DNA of 64,000 nt from positions 62,001-126,000 of the forward strand of contig NZ_JAERTY010000012.1 of the NCBI RefSeq assembly GCF_016746095.1, written 5' to 3'. The notes beneath the pieces were generated by a model. That model was not told the DNA's origin. It did not search any database and saw only the letters and a list, made by a program, of their open reading frames with translations. Positions 26,354-35,299 of this stretch are shown here, in pieces. The DNA is from Sphingobacterium faecale (GTDB lineage Bacteria; Bacteroidota; Bacteroidia; Sphingobacteriales; Sphingobacteriaceae). The stretch's first letter is position 1, and every line of letters starts with the position of its first letter. The translations under genes were made by a program, and so were the position numbers.

Positions 26354-28762
26354 ATGAATAAGATAAAAATATATAAAATGCTTTCCCTTAAAAGTCTAGC
26401 GCTTATTCTTTTGACGCTTTTGGTGGGCTGCGAAAGGAAGTTTGACTTGGGACTTTCCTTATCGGTCAACTCTAACGAGATGCATCTTGAAGCCACTGAA
26501 GGAAAGACAAAAATTATGGTGTATGCCGATGGTGATTGGAATGTCAGCGTAAAAGAGGAAGCAGATTGGCTAGCGCTGGATCGCCTGTCTGGAACAGGAA
26601 ATTCTGATGTCTTGTTTTCCTATTCGCAAAACTTTGGAGTTTCCAGATCTGCCACGTTAGTGATAACAAAAGGAAAAGAGAAGCAGGAAGTTAAGATTAT
26701 ACAAGCGGGACTGAATGCAGCTTTCCGTTTTTCAAAATCAAAATATACGATCACACGTAACCCATTCCAGATTAACCTCCCCATTGTAAATGATCTAAAG
26801 TCTAATGTCAAAAATATCAAAATAGATTATCTATATGATGATGAAACATCTGAAAAGTGGATTACGGAAGCTTCTTTTACGGACAATGGTTTTCAGTTTA
26901 AAGCACTGGAGAACAACGCTGGGAGAAACCGTACCGCAAGAGTGTATCTAACCGTGATTGATGGATTTGATAAAGAGTATACCGTATTTGCAGATGTTGA
27001 TCAATCCTTACAGGAGCCTGTATTGATACCCCGTAAACAGGTGTCAATGCTGACACGGAGTGCTAAAATTGATACGGTAATCATAAAGGGGAACGTAGGA
27101 GCGTTGTTTCCGGATTTTGAGCATGAGGTATCATATGATCAGGGAAGCGGATGGATTGAAAAAGTAGAACTTGCTAATGATAGCTTGCTGATGATCGCAG
27201 TCCGTGCCAACGATTCTGGCGAACAGCGTACCGCACAGGTACGGTTGAAGTACAGCAATAATGGGATCAACTATATTGATCTGACCCATCAGGTGGTACA
27301 GTCGGCCGATGATTTTGAGGTACTGACTATGGATGATTTGAAAGCAATGATACCGGGAGAGACCGGTGAACTCATACTCCGTACTCCTCTTCAGGTTTTA
27401 GAAGCTTTTGTAATTTCCGATGCAGGAAATACCAATATGGACGTAAATCCCAACCGGGCATTTAACGCGATTGATTACGACGAAGCGCTCAAGACAGCAT
27501 ATGTACAGAATGCGCAGGGCAGCTCCGGTTTACGTTTGAAATTTGCCGCTAAAGCAGCAAATACCTTGAAAAGGTATAGTAAAGTATCACTTTCTGTTGA
27601 CGGATTTGTATTGGTTAAGGAGTCCAATCCGACACGATACACTATCAAAGGACTCACTTCCAGTGCCATTATTAAATCAGAAACCGGCACTGCTTCGAAT
27701 TTGCCTGCGAAAGTAAAGTATATCAGCGAGCTGAAAGATAGCGATTTATATACGTATGTAAGTTTAAAGAATACGAGTATTTCTGTGCCTTATGGAAGTT
27801 ATGTGAATGTCAACATGGGGTATGCTGGAATCTTTAACTGGAATCAAGCGGGTGCGTCAACACCTTACGTAGACGCCGTACCAACCTCAATTTATGACGA
27901 TCAGGGAGGGAGCCTGAAGGCGGTAGTGAATGTGGCTACCTCATGGAGCCGTAGTACACTGCCTACTGGATCCGGTACGTTTTCGGGAGTAATTGTACAT
28001 CACAAACTCCTCAAATATGGTATAGGAGATGGCGAGATAGGCCGTTATTCTATTCGTCCTGTCACACAAGGTGATATTAAGCTTAATGAAGCGGAAAAGG
28101 CAAAAACATTAGTCGAATGGAAATGGATGAATCCAAGTAATCTAGCTGCCGGTGGTACAATACAGAAAGATGGAGATAAGATCCGTCCTGCCGTAGGTCA
28201 GGGGGAGATGACCTGTACAGTACCTGGAGCACCTTCATCGACAGGAGCACACCCTATCTATCATACCGATCTTACCTCTAAAGCTGTACCTAGTTCGGCA
28301 GCCCAGTATAATACCAAATGGTGGAATACGACCACCAACAAAGGAGAGGGATTTGTATTTAAATTCTCAACAACGGGGATCAGCGCACAGCATTTATTGG
28401 TTAACTTCAGCCAAGGTGGTGGATCAGGTACAGTAGCAACATTAAATGTTCCTGCATATTGGGAGATCGCTTATTCTTTGAATGGAGTGGATTACACGGT
28501 GGTGCCCAATTCGACCTATGGTATACGTCCATTGGCAGGATGGGGTCTGAACCACATGTACACGGCTAACGGCCTGAATACGTTTACATTTAAGTTGCCG
28601 AATGAACTGTTGAACAAAGCGAATGTATTTGTCAAGCTACAGGCACAAAAGGATATTTGTGGTGCGGATAATCCAAATGGAGCGGAAGAGGGAAGGATTA
28701 CGGCGTCCTCAGGGGCAGTAACAGTACGTTTGGGAGCGGTAGCTGTTAAATATATACCTTAA
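26354..28762 (+). CDS. BACON / DUF5689-type surface lipoprotein
   Basis: 802 aa. Lipobox LLVGC after a short signal (a second possible start is the ATG at 26378). A BACON domain (~38-120) has MVYADGDWNVSVKEEADW and a terminal VKIIQAG; a second, BACON-like region precedes a DUF5689-like domain (~325-565), with VYVQNAQGSSGLRLKF, the phrase ESNPTRYTIKGL, GSGTFSGVIVHHK and IGRYSIRPV. The C-terminal ~200 residues are a jelly-roll-like module (KGEGFVFKFSTTGI). It is a paralogue of the next gene. Proteins of this build sit next to EEP enzymes in Sphingobacteriaceae and are probably substrate-binding surface proteins. Confidence 0.75.
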   Translation: MNKIKIYKMLSLKSLALILLTLLVGCERKFDLGLSLSVNSNEMHLEATEGKTKIMVYADGDWNVSVKEEADWLALDRLSGTGNSDVLFSYSQNFGVSRSATLVITKGKEKQEVKIIQAGLNAAFRFSKSKYTITRNPFQINLPIVNDLKSNVKNIKIDYLYDDETSEKWITEASFTDNGFQFKALENNAGRNRTARVYLTVIDGFDKEYTVFADVDQSLQEPVLIPRKQVSMLTRSAKIDTVIIKGNVGALFPDFEHEVSYDQGSGWIEKVELANDSLLMIAVRANDSGEQRTAQVRLKYSNNGINYIDLTHQVVQSADDFEVLTMDDLKAMIPGETGELILRTPLQVLEAFVISDAGNTNMDVNPNRAFNAIDYDEALKTAYVQNAQGSSGLRLKFAAKAANTLKRYSKVSLSVDGFVLVKESNPTRYTIKGLTSSAIIKSETGTASNLPAKVKYISELKDSDLYTYVSLKNTSISVPYGSYVNVNMGYAGIFNWNQAGASTPYVDAVPTSIYDDQGGSLKAVVNVATSWSRSTLPTGSGTFSGVIVHHKLLKYGIGDGEIGRYSIRPVTQGDIKLNEAEKAKTLVEWKWMNPSNLAAGGTIQKDGDKIRPAVGQGEMTCTVPGAPSSTGAHPIYHTDLTSKAVPSSAAQYNTKWWNTTTNKGEGFVFKFSTTGISAQHLLVNFSQGGGSGTVATLNVPAYWEIAYSLNGVDYTVVPNSTYGIRPLAGWGLNHMYTANGLNTFTFKLPNELLNKANVFVKLQAQKDICGADNPNGAEEGRITASSGAVTVRLGAVAVKYIP

Positions 28763-28777
28763 AATTAAGATAGAAAG

Positions 28778-30949
28778 ATGTTTAAATTACGATATTTCGG
28801 TGTTTTTTGTATGTTATTATTCGTGTTAGCGTGCAAAAAAGATGATGCAGAGTATCTCCGGTTTTCAGAACTCGGAGCTGCCAAGAAAGAATATACGATA
28901 CCGGCTACCTCTGGACAGTTTGAGATCAATGTACTGTCCAGTGGTAACTTTGAAGTTGTGCTGCCACAGGATCAGAATTGGTTAAAACTGAGCAGCAATA
29001 AGATGAAAGGCGATACGAGCTTCTTATTGGATCATGAAGCCAATGCTGGTTTTCCACGTAAATCTATAGTAACCCTATATGCTGCTGAAAGCGAACGGTA
29101 TGACACGGTTTTGGTTAAGCAGAACGGAACCGAACAACCGATGCTGAACTTCCCAACATTAAATACCACGGTATTGGGAGACGGAGGACAAGTGGCCGGC
29201 AAGTTGAAGACGAATATCCCATTAGAGGATATTGATATAGCTGTTATCTATCCGTCCCCAGATGTAGAACCTTGGGTCAATGCGGATTTTGCATACGATA
29301 AAGCTACAGAGGACTTTAGCTTTACAGTAAAACCGAATACTTCGCAGACGGAGTTACGAAATGTGCAGATCCGTCTGTCTTATAAAGACGGTTGGGACAC
29401 GGAACATGTGTCGACCCTGTATCTCCTGCAGGCTAATGCCCAGAATATGTTCGGAACACAGGCAGATTTTCCGGAGATACGTATCTGGGCAGGAGAGAAA
29501 ATAACTTCTGATCTCTTTATAGAGGGACATGTAGTCAGCGAAGCTGGAAACCCCAATGTAGGAGATGCCCCTCAAACTACACCAACGGCTATTAATTACA
29601 CCGAAAATGATCGGACGGTGTACGTACAGAGTTTGGATGGTCGTTATGGCTTTCGGATTTTAACCAGCACCCCTTCGGATAATATCTTTAAAAGATATAG
29701 TAAGGTACAGATCCTATTGAAAGGAGCGGGGGTAGAGCGGGAGTCTAATCCAAACCGTTATACACTGACAGGGGTGACATCGATGATGGTCATGAAACAG
29801 GAAGAAGGGAACGCTGCCCAGCTTGCCCTCAAACAGAAATATATGGGCGATTTGACGGATGATGATATTTACACTTTCGTAACACTGAAGGATGTGGAGT
29901 TCCCGATACGTAAAGGGTCGTTTACGCCGGTAAACGAAGGGTATTCGACCTTATTCTCTGCACACCGGATCGGTAAGTATCCCCTGTTGATGCGTGATAA
30001 GAACGGAGATGCACTCTTCACCATGACCAATACGCGTACTTTATACCGTAGAGATGGAGACATATTGCCTTATGGATCAGGAACAATATCCGGCATTGTT
30101 GTTCATGAGAAGTTTACCCGTTTCGAATATCAGGATGCTGCTCTGGAACAGGATTTTGGCAATATTGGACGTTATCAGATACGCCATTTGGCAAAAGAAG
30201 ATATAAAAATGAATAAGGAAGTAAGTAACGGATTCTCTGAGCTGCTTACCGAATATCAATATCCGAATATTGTAAATGGTATAGCATTGCCTACATGGGG
30301 TAATAATGGTAGTATCAGTTTTTCAACCAATACAGTCAACCTAAGCAGGGGAAGCGATTATAGTTACCTAGGGCCTGTAGGTGCATCGAATCTGGGCAAT
30401 ACCAACCAATATGGCAACGGCGTACTGACAGGAGCTGGAAGTAAATTTGATACAGAGGCGACGACAAACTCTGATGGTAAAGGCGGCGTAACAAATGCAG
30501 CCATGACGGCCAATAATACCTGGTGGAACTATGAGAAGAATAGAGGAGAGGGCTTTGTAGTTGATTTTTCTACGCAGGGAGTTAATTCAAGCCAGCTTTC
30601 CTTACAGTTTACAGCTTTAAATCTCGTGGGTGGGACAGGTAAAGGGGCTCCTCGTTATTGGAAAGTCGAGTGGTCTGAGCACGGAAACATGGACGGCAAC
30701 TGGACGAAAATAGAAAGCTATACCGTACCAGATGCACCACTTTGGGCCAATACGAATATACATCAATTACCTGCTTACAAAAATATCAATGTAAAGTTAC
30801 CTTTAGCCTTATTGGGAAAACAGAAAGTGTATTTGAGGCTGGTGGTAGAAAAGAATCTTTCATCGGATGGGAACAGTTATGCTAGTGAGCCTTTGGAAGT
30901 AGCAACATCTACTGGAATAGGTTATTTAGCAATTCGTTATAACAAATAG
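28778..30949 (+). CDS. DUF5689-type surface lipoprotein, paralogue of the preceding gene
   Basis: 723 aa. Signal with lipobox LVLAC. One BACON-like domain (~30-120: FEINVLSSGNFEVVLPQDQN) comes before a DUF5689-like region that repeats the marks of its neighbour: RYSKVQILLKG, ESNPNRYTLTG, GSGTISGIVVHEK and IGRYQIRHLAKEDIKMN. The C-terminus also matches (NRGEGFVVDFSTQG). It starts 15 bp after the preceding stop. Tandem duplication followed by divergence is the simplest origin; the two proteins may bind different parts or forms of one substrate. Confidence 0.75.
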   Translation: MFKLRYFGVFCMLLFVLACKKDDAEYLRFSELGAAKKEYTIPATSGQFEINVLSSGNFEVVLPQDQNWLKLSSNKMKGDTSFLLDHEANAGFPRKSIVTLYAAESERYDTVLVKQNGTEQPMLNFPTLNTTVLGDGGQVAGKLKTNIPLEDIDIAVIYPSPDVEPWVNADFAYDKATEDFSFTVKPNTSQTELRNVQIRLSYKDGWDTEHVSTLYLLQANAQNMFGTQADFPEIRIWAGEKITSDLFIEGHVVSEAGNPNVGDAPQTTPTAINYTENDRTVYVQSLDGRYGFRILTSTPSDNIFKRYSKVQILLKGAGVERESNPNRYTLTGVTSMMVMKQEEGNAAQLALKQKYMGDLTDDDIYTFVTLKDVEFPIRKGSFTPVNEGYSTLFSAHRIGKYPLLMRDKNGDALFTMTNTRTLYRRDGDILPYGSGTISGIVVHEKFTRFEYQDAALEQDFGNIGRYQIRHLAKEDIKMNKEVSNGFSELLTEYQYPNIVNGIALPTWGNNGSISFSTNTVNLSRGSDYSYLGPVGASNLGNTNQYGNGVLTGAGSKFDTEATTNSDGKGGVTNAAMTANNTWWNYEKNRGEGFVVDFSTQGVNSSQLSLQFTALNLVGGTGKGAPRYWKVEWSEHGNMDGNWTKIESYTVPDAPLWANTNIHQLPAYKNINVKLPLALLGKQKVYLRLVVEKNLSSDGNSYASEPLEVATSTGIGYLAIRYNK

Positions 30950-30953
30950 AAGT

Positions 30954-31766
30954 ATGATAAAAAGAATTACAGGATTGCTGGGTATTTGTGTGTTGACATG
31001 TGCGGCAGCATTCGGACAGTTGCAGGATAATTTGCCCCTACGTATTAAAGTAGGGGTATACAATGTAGGTCACTTTAATCAGGGAAGGCTTGGAGGTTTT
31101 CAAGGAGATGGCAAGATGATGCAGGCAGAGCTGTTTCGTTGGAAAAGCTGGATAGCTCAACAAGGGCTTGATATATTTGCTTTCAATGAATGGAATCGGT
31201 ATTTTGATAAGGATAGCACAGTGATTGCCGAAGAGTCTATATTGAAACCATCCTATAAGAATATTTATTTAGGCAAGGAAAACAGGTGGATATACAATGG
31301 TATCGCGACCAATTATACATTGGAAAACATCCGGCAGGAAAAATGGGATGGCGACTATTATGCAGTATTGGGTGATTTGAAAGTAGGTAATAAGACCATC
31401 ACCGTGATATCTTCGCACATCCCATGGCAAAAAGAATGGCACGAAAGCTCTATCAACGCATTACTGTCTACACTGAAAAAGTATGAATACTTCATCTGTA
31501 TGGGTGATATGAATGCTTTTGATAAAGTCCAGATGAAGTTTACAGAAGCGGGGTTTAATATGGCTAATGGAGGAACACAAGGCTGGTTCGCAACAGCGGC
31601 AGGCACCAATGCTGCTGAAGGCAGAATAGGTGCTGTCCCTAATCGTAGTATTGATAATATAGTAACGAGTAGCAACATTAAGATAATGAATGTATCTGCT
31701 CCATTTACTCATTTAAATGATCTGGATCATCTTCCCATTTTAGCGGATTTGGTAGTGACTTGGTAA
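30954..31766 (+). CDS. Second EEP-family protein, divergent
   Basis: 270 aa. Cleavable signal peptide (ITGLLGICVLTCAAAFGQ) without a lipobox, so soluble in the periplasm or secreted. The EEP metal-site residues are present in altered motifs: VGVYNVGHFN, FAFNEWN (Glu), ISSHIPW (His), CMGDMNAF (Asp, Asn), NRSIDNIV (Asp) and LDHLPIL (Asp-His). It is shorter than the first EEP protein of the locus and only distantly related, so the two probably act in sequence: one at the surface, one in the periplasm. It begins 4 bp after the preceding stop and is followed by a strong terminator. Confidence 0.85.
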   Translation: MIKRITGLLGICVLTCAAAFGQLQDNLPLRIKVGVYNVGHFNQGRLGGFQGDGKMMQAELFRWKSWIAQQGLDIFAFNEWNRYFDKDSTVIAEESILKPSYKNIYLGKENRWIYNGIATNYTLENIRQEKWDGDYYAVLGDLKVGNKTITVISSHIPWQKEWHESSINALLSTLKKYEYFICMGDMNAFDKVQMKFTEAGFNMANGGTQGWFATAAGTNAAEGRIGAVPNRSIDNIVTSSNIKIMNVSAPFTHLNDLDHLPILADLVVTW

Positions 31767-31772
31767 CATTCC

Positions 31773-31803
31773 GGGGTGTCTTGCAAAAGACACCCCATTT
31801 TTT
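31773..31803 (+). terminator. Terminator of locus A
   Basis: Perfect arms GGGGTGTCTT (31773-31782) and AAGACACCCC (31787-31796) around loop GCAA, followed by ATTTTTT. A textbook intrinsic terminator that marks the end of the SusCD/EEP operon. Confidence 0.9.
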
Positions 31804-31890
31804 AGAACGTCTCTATAGCTAATAAGTCTACCTATTTTCATCCAGTATGGCTGACATATGGATATCTTTGACGCCGCTCGAACATCAGCT

Positions 31891-32193
31891 TTATCGTTGT
31901 TCACTTACATCAATAATCTTATTACTTCCGTTTTCTACACCTATGTCGAGAGGTGTGCGTTTTTTTAGACTGCTTTCCAATAAGGACAGGTGTTTTGAAA
32001 AATCCTTAGTATCTGTCGGGAGCCAGAATGAAGAAGCCATAATACCAATCTGTACGCGGTATACCGAGTCCCCTTGAGCTTCTAATTGTTCGATGACTTG
32101 ATTTTGATACCTACTTCTATTACTTTTTTCCTGTTTTGCTGTGCAGGAAAAAAGAACCGCAGTTAAGGCTAAGTATACTGTCTTTTTGAACAT
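31891..32193 (-). CDS. Small lipoprotein of unknown function
   Basis: 100 aa. Signal peptide with lipobox VLFSC at residues 13-17. The mature part is hydrophilic, with VYRVQIGIMASSFWLPTDTKDF as the only distinctive segment; no domain recognised. A TAnnTTTG -7 box (CAAATTTA on the plus strand, 32212-32219) lies about 20 bp upstream of the start. Divergent from the YncE-like gene. Confidence 0.65.
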   Translation of the reverse strand: MFKKTVYLALTAVLFSCTAKQEKSNRSRYQNQVIEQLEAQGDSVYRVQIGIMASSFWLPTDTKDFSKHLSLLESSLKKRTPLDIGVENGSNKIIDVSEQR

Positions 32194-32211
32194 AAATGAA
32201 TAAACCTAGTT

Positions 32212-32219
32212 CAAATTTA
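32212..32219 (-). promoter_or_regulatory. -7 box of the small lipoprotein gene
   Basis: Reads TAAATTTG on the minus strand, 18 bp before the start codon. A second TAnnTTTG (TAATTTTG, 32263-32256) is also present, so the true box is not certain. Confidence 0.35.
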
Positions 32220-32382
32220 GTGTTTTAATTTATAGCGATGATAACCTAAGAGCGACAAAATTAGAATTTATTTGCAAGTATCTTGTTAATTGCAATCCGT
32301 TACTTCGGAAACAGGAGGGTTGGGCAACTCTCCTAACAAAGACTTGTTTATAATGGGTCTAAATAATGTAATAATGTATACT

Positions 32383-33417
32383 ATGAAACAGATACTCCTA
32401 GGTGCGGCGATAACATTCGCCTCAGTTCTTGCATATGGGCAAGAAAACACTGCCAATTTTAAAATTGAACAGGCACAGAAACTGCCTAATGAACTTTACC
32501 AATTAGTCTATAATCCGACCACTCAGCTTGTGTATGTTGCCGGGCCACAGAAAGGATTTAATAAAGAGACCGAAAACTTTGTATATGTTTTAGACGGACA
32601 GAGCTTAGCCTTACGGGACTCTATTTCATTGGGTAAATACCTTCCATTCGGTATTGCATTAAACAATCAGACGCAAACATTATACGTCGGACATTCCTTA
32701 CAGAATGCCGTCTCCGCGATTGATTTGAAAAGCAAAGAACAGCATGTGATCAGCAACGGCAAAGAAAAGTCTAAGATTCGTGAAATAGCGGTAGATGAGA
32801 TTCGGAATAAGGTATATGTCTCTGATCACGGTAACCCCTCCATTTGGGAAATTGATGGAAAGAGTAACACCTACTTGGGGTCATTTGAAAAGGCAGGTGC
32901 TTATCTTTTAGGGCTTAATGTTGATCCACAGCGTGGCAAGGTGTATGGTACAGATGCCAATACGATGGAGGGAAATATCCTTGTTTATAATAGTGATTCG
33001 AGAGCCTTAGAAGGACAATTCAAAACCTGGTCTTATTGCCCTCTAAATATTGCTCTGGATAAAAAGGAAAATAGATTGTTCGTGAGTCAGTCGAATGACA
33101 ATAACATAACTATTGTAGACGGCAATACGGGTGATATTCTTCAGAAAGTATATCTAGGTTATGATTCATCGCCTATAGGACTGGTCTATGATGAAAATAG
33201 TAAACTGTTATATACAGCTAACCGAAATAAACAAGAAGTAGCCATTATCGATACAGATACGTATAAAGTAGTAGAACGTATCGCTACTAAGGGATTACCG
33301 AATACCATTACACTGGATCCGGTTTCAGGCGCAGTCTACGTAACGAATAAGCAAGCAGGAAAAAAAGGGGAGCCTGTAGAGAACGCAAATACAGTCTTGA
33401 AAATTAATAGGATTTAG
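32383..33417 (+). CDS. YncE-like periplasmic beta-propeller protein
   Basis: 344 aa from the ATG at 32383, where a signal peptide begins (MKQILLGAAITFASVLAYGQ); the longer frame starts at a TTG with no signal. Seven blades are suggested by repeats of the form V-Y-V-[SA]-x-x-x-x-x-x-I-x-x-[IV]-D, e.g. NKVYVSDHGNPSIWEID, NRLFVSQSNDNNITIVDG, LLYTANRNKQEVAIIDT and GAVYVTNKQAG. The E. coli homologue YncE is an iron-regulated periplasmic propeller with DNA-binding properties and no established enzyme activity. It has its own terminator and stands alone here. Family good, role unknown. Confidence 0.8.
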   Translation: MKQILLGAAITFASVLAYGQENTANFKIEQAQKLPNELYQLVYNPTTQLVYVAGPQKGFNKETENFVYVLDGQSLALRDSISLGKYLPFGIALNNQTQTLYVGHSLQNAVSAIDLKSKEQHVISNGKEKSKIREIAVDEIRNKVYVSDHGNPSIWEIDGKSNTYLGSFEKAGAYLLGLNVDPQRGKVYGTDANTMEGNILVYNSDSRALEGQFKTWSYCPLNIALDKKENRLFVSQSNDNNITIVDGNTGDILQKVYLGYDSSPIGLVYDENSKLLYTANRNKQEVAIIDTDTYKVVERIATKGLPNTITLDPVSGAVYVTNKQAGKKGEPVENANTVLKINRI

Positions 33418-33440
33418 TATTATTTTTATGAGTTAGTATT

Positions 33441-33474
33441 AGAGCGCTATGTCACAGACAAGCGCTCTTTTTTT
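33441..33474. terminator. Terminator between convergent genes
   Basis: Arms AGAGCGCT (33441-33448) and AGCGCTCT (33461-33468), then T7. It ends the YncE-like gene; its T-run reaches the stop codon of the convergent ATP-grasp gene. Confidence 0.75.
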
Positions 33475-34615
33475 AATGCCTGATGATATGCGGTATAAAC
33501 CGGCTTTGATCTGTTGTAATCGGCATATCCGATTCTCTAAAAGAGATGCCACAGGATTCCTGTCCGATGATCCAGCTTCCAATTATAGAGAATCCCGTTT
33601 CTTCGCGGTGCAGTGTGGCCAACTCTTGATAGATAAAACCTTCTTGCCCATACTCGCCTGCTGTAGCATAGATCATCTGCTTGTCATAGTACATCTCTAC
33701 GTTTGCGCCTTCCCGTGAGAGGATGGGTTTTTTAACAAAATGGCGGAGATGCTTGGGTTCTTCAAAATAAGAAGCCAATAGATAAGGATGATTGGGGTAT
33801 AGCTCCCAAAGAATAGGCAATATCGCTTTGTTAGACAAGAGCATCTTCCATGATGGTTCAATCCATTGTGCTTTGTTTAAATCGTTGACGATATGCACAC
33901 CAAACTCTTCGCTTACCATCCATTCCCAAGGATAAAGTTTAAATATAGCATGGATGGGTTGTCCCTCGAGGTCGACAAAATCACGTCCGGACCAACCGAT
34001 GTCATCGATATAAATCAGTTTGGTCTGCAACCCGGCTTGTATAGCGGTATCTCTGAGGTACTCGACATTGGTGAGATCTTCCAGCGTCTCCTTTGCACAG
34101 GCAAAGTGGAGCATATCGCCTTTCAAATAAGGTTTTAATTCCCCCCAGCTATTTATCAGCTGTTCATGAATGCTGTTGAATTGGTCTGTCAGTTCGGGAA
34201 AATAGTGTTTCTTCCAATACCACTGTACGATACCTGTTTCAAACAAAGAGGTAGGCGTGTCCGCGTTGAATTCCAACATTTTTAACGCATTATTGTCTTT
34301 GTCATAAGCAAAGTCAAATCGCCCATATAAAGAAGGTTCATCATCTTCCCAAGTGCGCTCGATATGATGTATAATATAAGGCGGGATATGAAAATGATGG
34401 TAGCGCTTATTTTTGATGATATATTCGACTGCTTCCAGACACATCGTCCAGAGCTCACTACTTGCTTTATAGATCAGGTCCGCTTCCTTAGCAGTGATTT
34501 CATAATAGTAATCATCGACCCAATAGGGTACGCCATCTAAGGTATGGTAACCATAGCCGATAGACTCCAGACGGGACTCCCAATTGGGATCAATACGTAA
34601 TTTGTTTATCCGCAT
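33473..34615 (-). CDS. Glutathionylspermidine-synthase-like ATP-grasp enzyme (YgiC/YjfC type)
   Basis: 380 aa, the length of the stand-alone synthetase domain (the bifunctional E. coli Gss is about 620 aa, with an amidase in front). Family marks: SLYGRFDFAYDKDNNALKM, LEFNADTPTSLFETG and the ATP-grasp motif KPILSREGANVEMY near residue 315. These proteins form an amide bond between a peptide carboxylate and an amine, but the substrate of the YgiC/YjfC group is unknown. It is the last gene of a three-gene operon; its start touches the stop of the preceding lipoprotein gene. Cytoplasmic. Confidence 0.88.
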   Translation of the reverse strand: MRINKLRIDPNWESRLESIGYGYHTLDGVPYWVDDYYYEITAKEADLIYKASSELWTMCLEAVEYIIKNKRYHHFHIPPYIIHHIERTWEDDEPSLYGRFDFAYDKDNNALKMLEFNADTPTSLFETGIVQWYWKKHYFPELTDQFNSIHEQLINSWGELKPYLKGDMLHFACAKETLEDLTNVEYLRDTAIQAGLQTKLIYIDDIGWSGRDFVDLEGQPIHAIFKLYPWEWMVSEEFGVHIVNDLNKAQWIEPSWKMLLSNKAILPILWELYPNHPYLLASYFEEPKHLRHFVKKPILSREGANVEMYYDKQMIYATAGEYGQEGFIYQELATLHREETGFSIIGSWIIGQESCGISFRESDMPITTDQSRFIPHIIRH

Positions 34616-34983
34616 TATGATCCAGCAGATGCTCTAGGTGTACTTACTGCACTTTTTCCAAAACCACCCCGTTGGGCTTTGAAGGCCGCAGCCTTAGCAG
34701 TGTTGGTTCCTGCTACCGATTGGGGGTGTAAGCTGTTGTTGGCATAGCCCAATACACCTCCCATATGTCTGAATGCCATGAACCACAGAAGAGAAGAACC
34801 TAGTCCTCCCACACCATGGCTACCCTGACGATAGTTGTCCGTCACCTCGGTGTAAGGGGCTGTCGAATCCGCCCGCATATATACCCGTTGCCGATCATCC
34901 GCCTGAGGCTGTGGTTGTGCACACGATGCAAGTACTGACGTAATCAGTACCAGTTGAATATTTTTTGCTGATGGTTTTCTCAT
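34615..34983 (-). CDS. YgiB-like lipoprotein
   Basis: 122 aa from the ATG at 34983, which overlaps the stop of the preceding gene as TAATG; an upstream in-frame extension lies inside that gene. Lipobox LASC after the signal LVLITSVLASC. The centre is rich in Gly, Ser and Met (GVGGLGSSLLWFMAFRHMGG), and the C-terminus has RGGFGKSAVSTPRASAGS. E. coli YgiB, encoded next to YgiC, also ends with an RGGFG motif followed by a Ser/Arg/Gly tail (recalled from its sequence). The pair is therefore probably the Bacteroidetes version of YgiB-YgiC. Function unknown. Confidence 0.7.
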   Translation of the reverse strand: MRKPSAKNIQLVLITSVLASCAQPQPQADDRQRVYMRADSTAPYTEVTDNYRQGSHGVGGLGSSLLWFMAFRHMGGVLGYANNSLHPQSVAGTNTAKAAAFKAQRGGFGKSAVSTPRASAGS

Positions 34984-35285
34984 TATTGTACGGTTACATA
35001 AATGGGGACTTTGCTCAGATTTTTGGTAGAGTCGATGCCATCCCATGTATTAGGGGCAGCAGCAGTCTTGATCGTATCGCTTTTTGCAGCGATCTGTTCT
35101 CCATTATACCAGATATGCTGCACTGTGATGTGTAATATGGAGTCCCCTTGTGTCACTGTTTTTAAAGTCACTTCGCGAGCTGATTTTTTATCCAGTTGCT
35201 CTAGCGTCTGTTCGTTCTGCTTGTTGTTACATGAAGCGAACAATATCGTAGAAAGAGCAGCTAAAAAGTAGTTTATTACATTCAT
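34983..35285 (-). CDS. Small lipoprotein at head of the YgiBC-like operon
   Basis: 100 aa. Signal peptide with lipobox LFASC (NYFLAALSTILFASC). The mature part has a beta-rich core (DSILHITVQHIWYNGEQI) and no recognised domain. Its stop overlaps the ATG of the YgiB-like gene, so translation of the three genes is coupled. Its -7 box lies only 6 bp upstream of the ATG, so the leader is extremely short. Confidence 0.7.
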   Translation of the reverse strand: MNVINYFLAALSTILFASCNNKQNEQTLEQLDKKSAREVTLKTVTQGDSILHITVQHIWYNGEQIAAKSDTIKTAAAPNTWDGIDSTKNLSKVPIYVTVQ

Positions 35286-35291
35286 ACCTTA

Positions 35292-35299
35292 CAAATCTA
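35292..35299 (-). promoter_or_regulatory. -7 box of the YgiBC-like operon
   Basis: CAAATCTA on the plus strand reads TAGATTTG, a perfect TAnnTTTG. It is 6 bp from the start codon, so the mRNA would be nearly leaderless. Confidence 0.4.
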
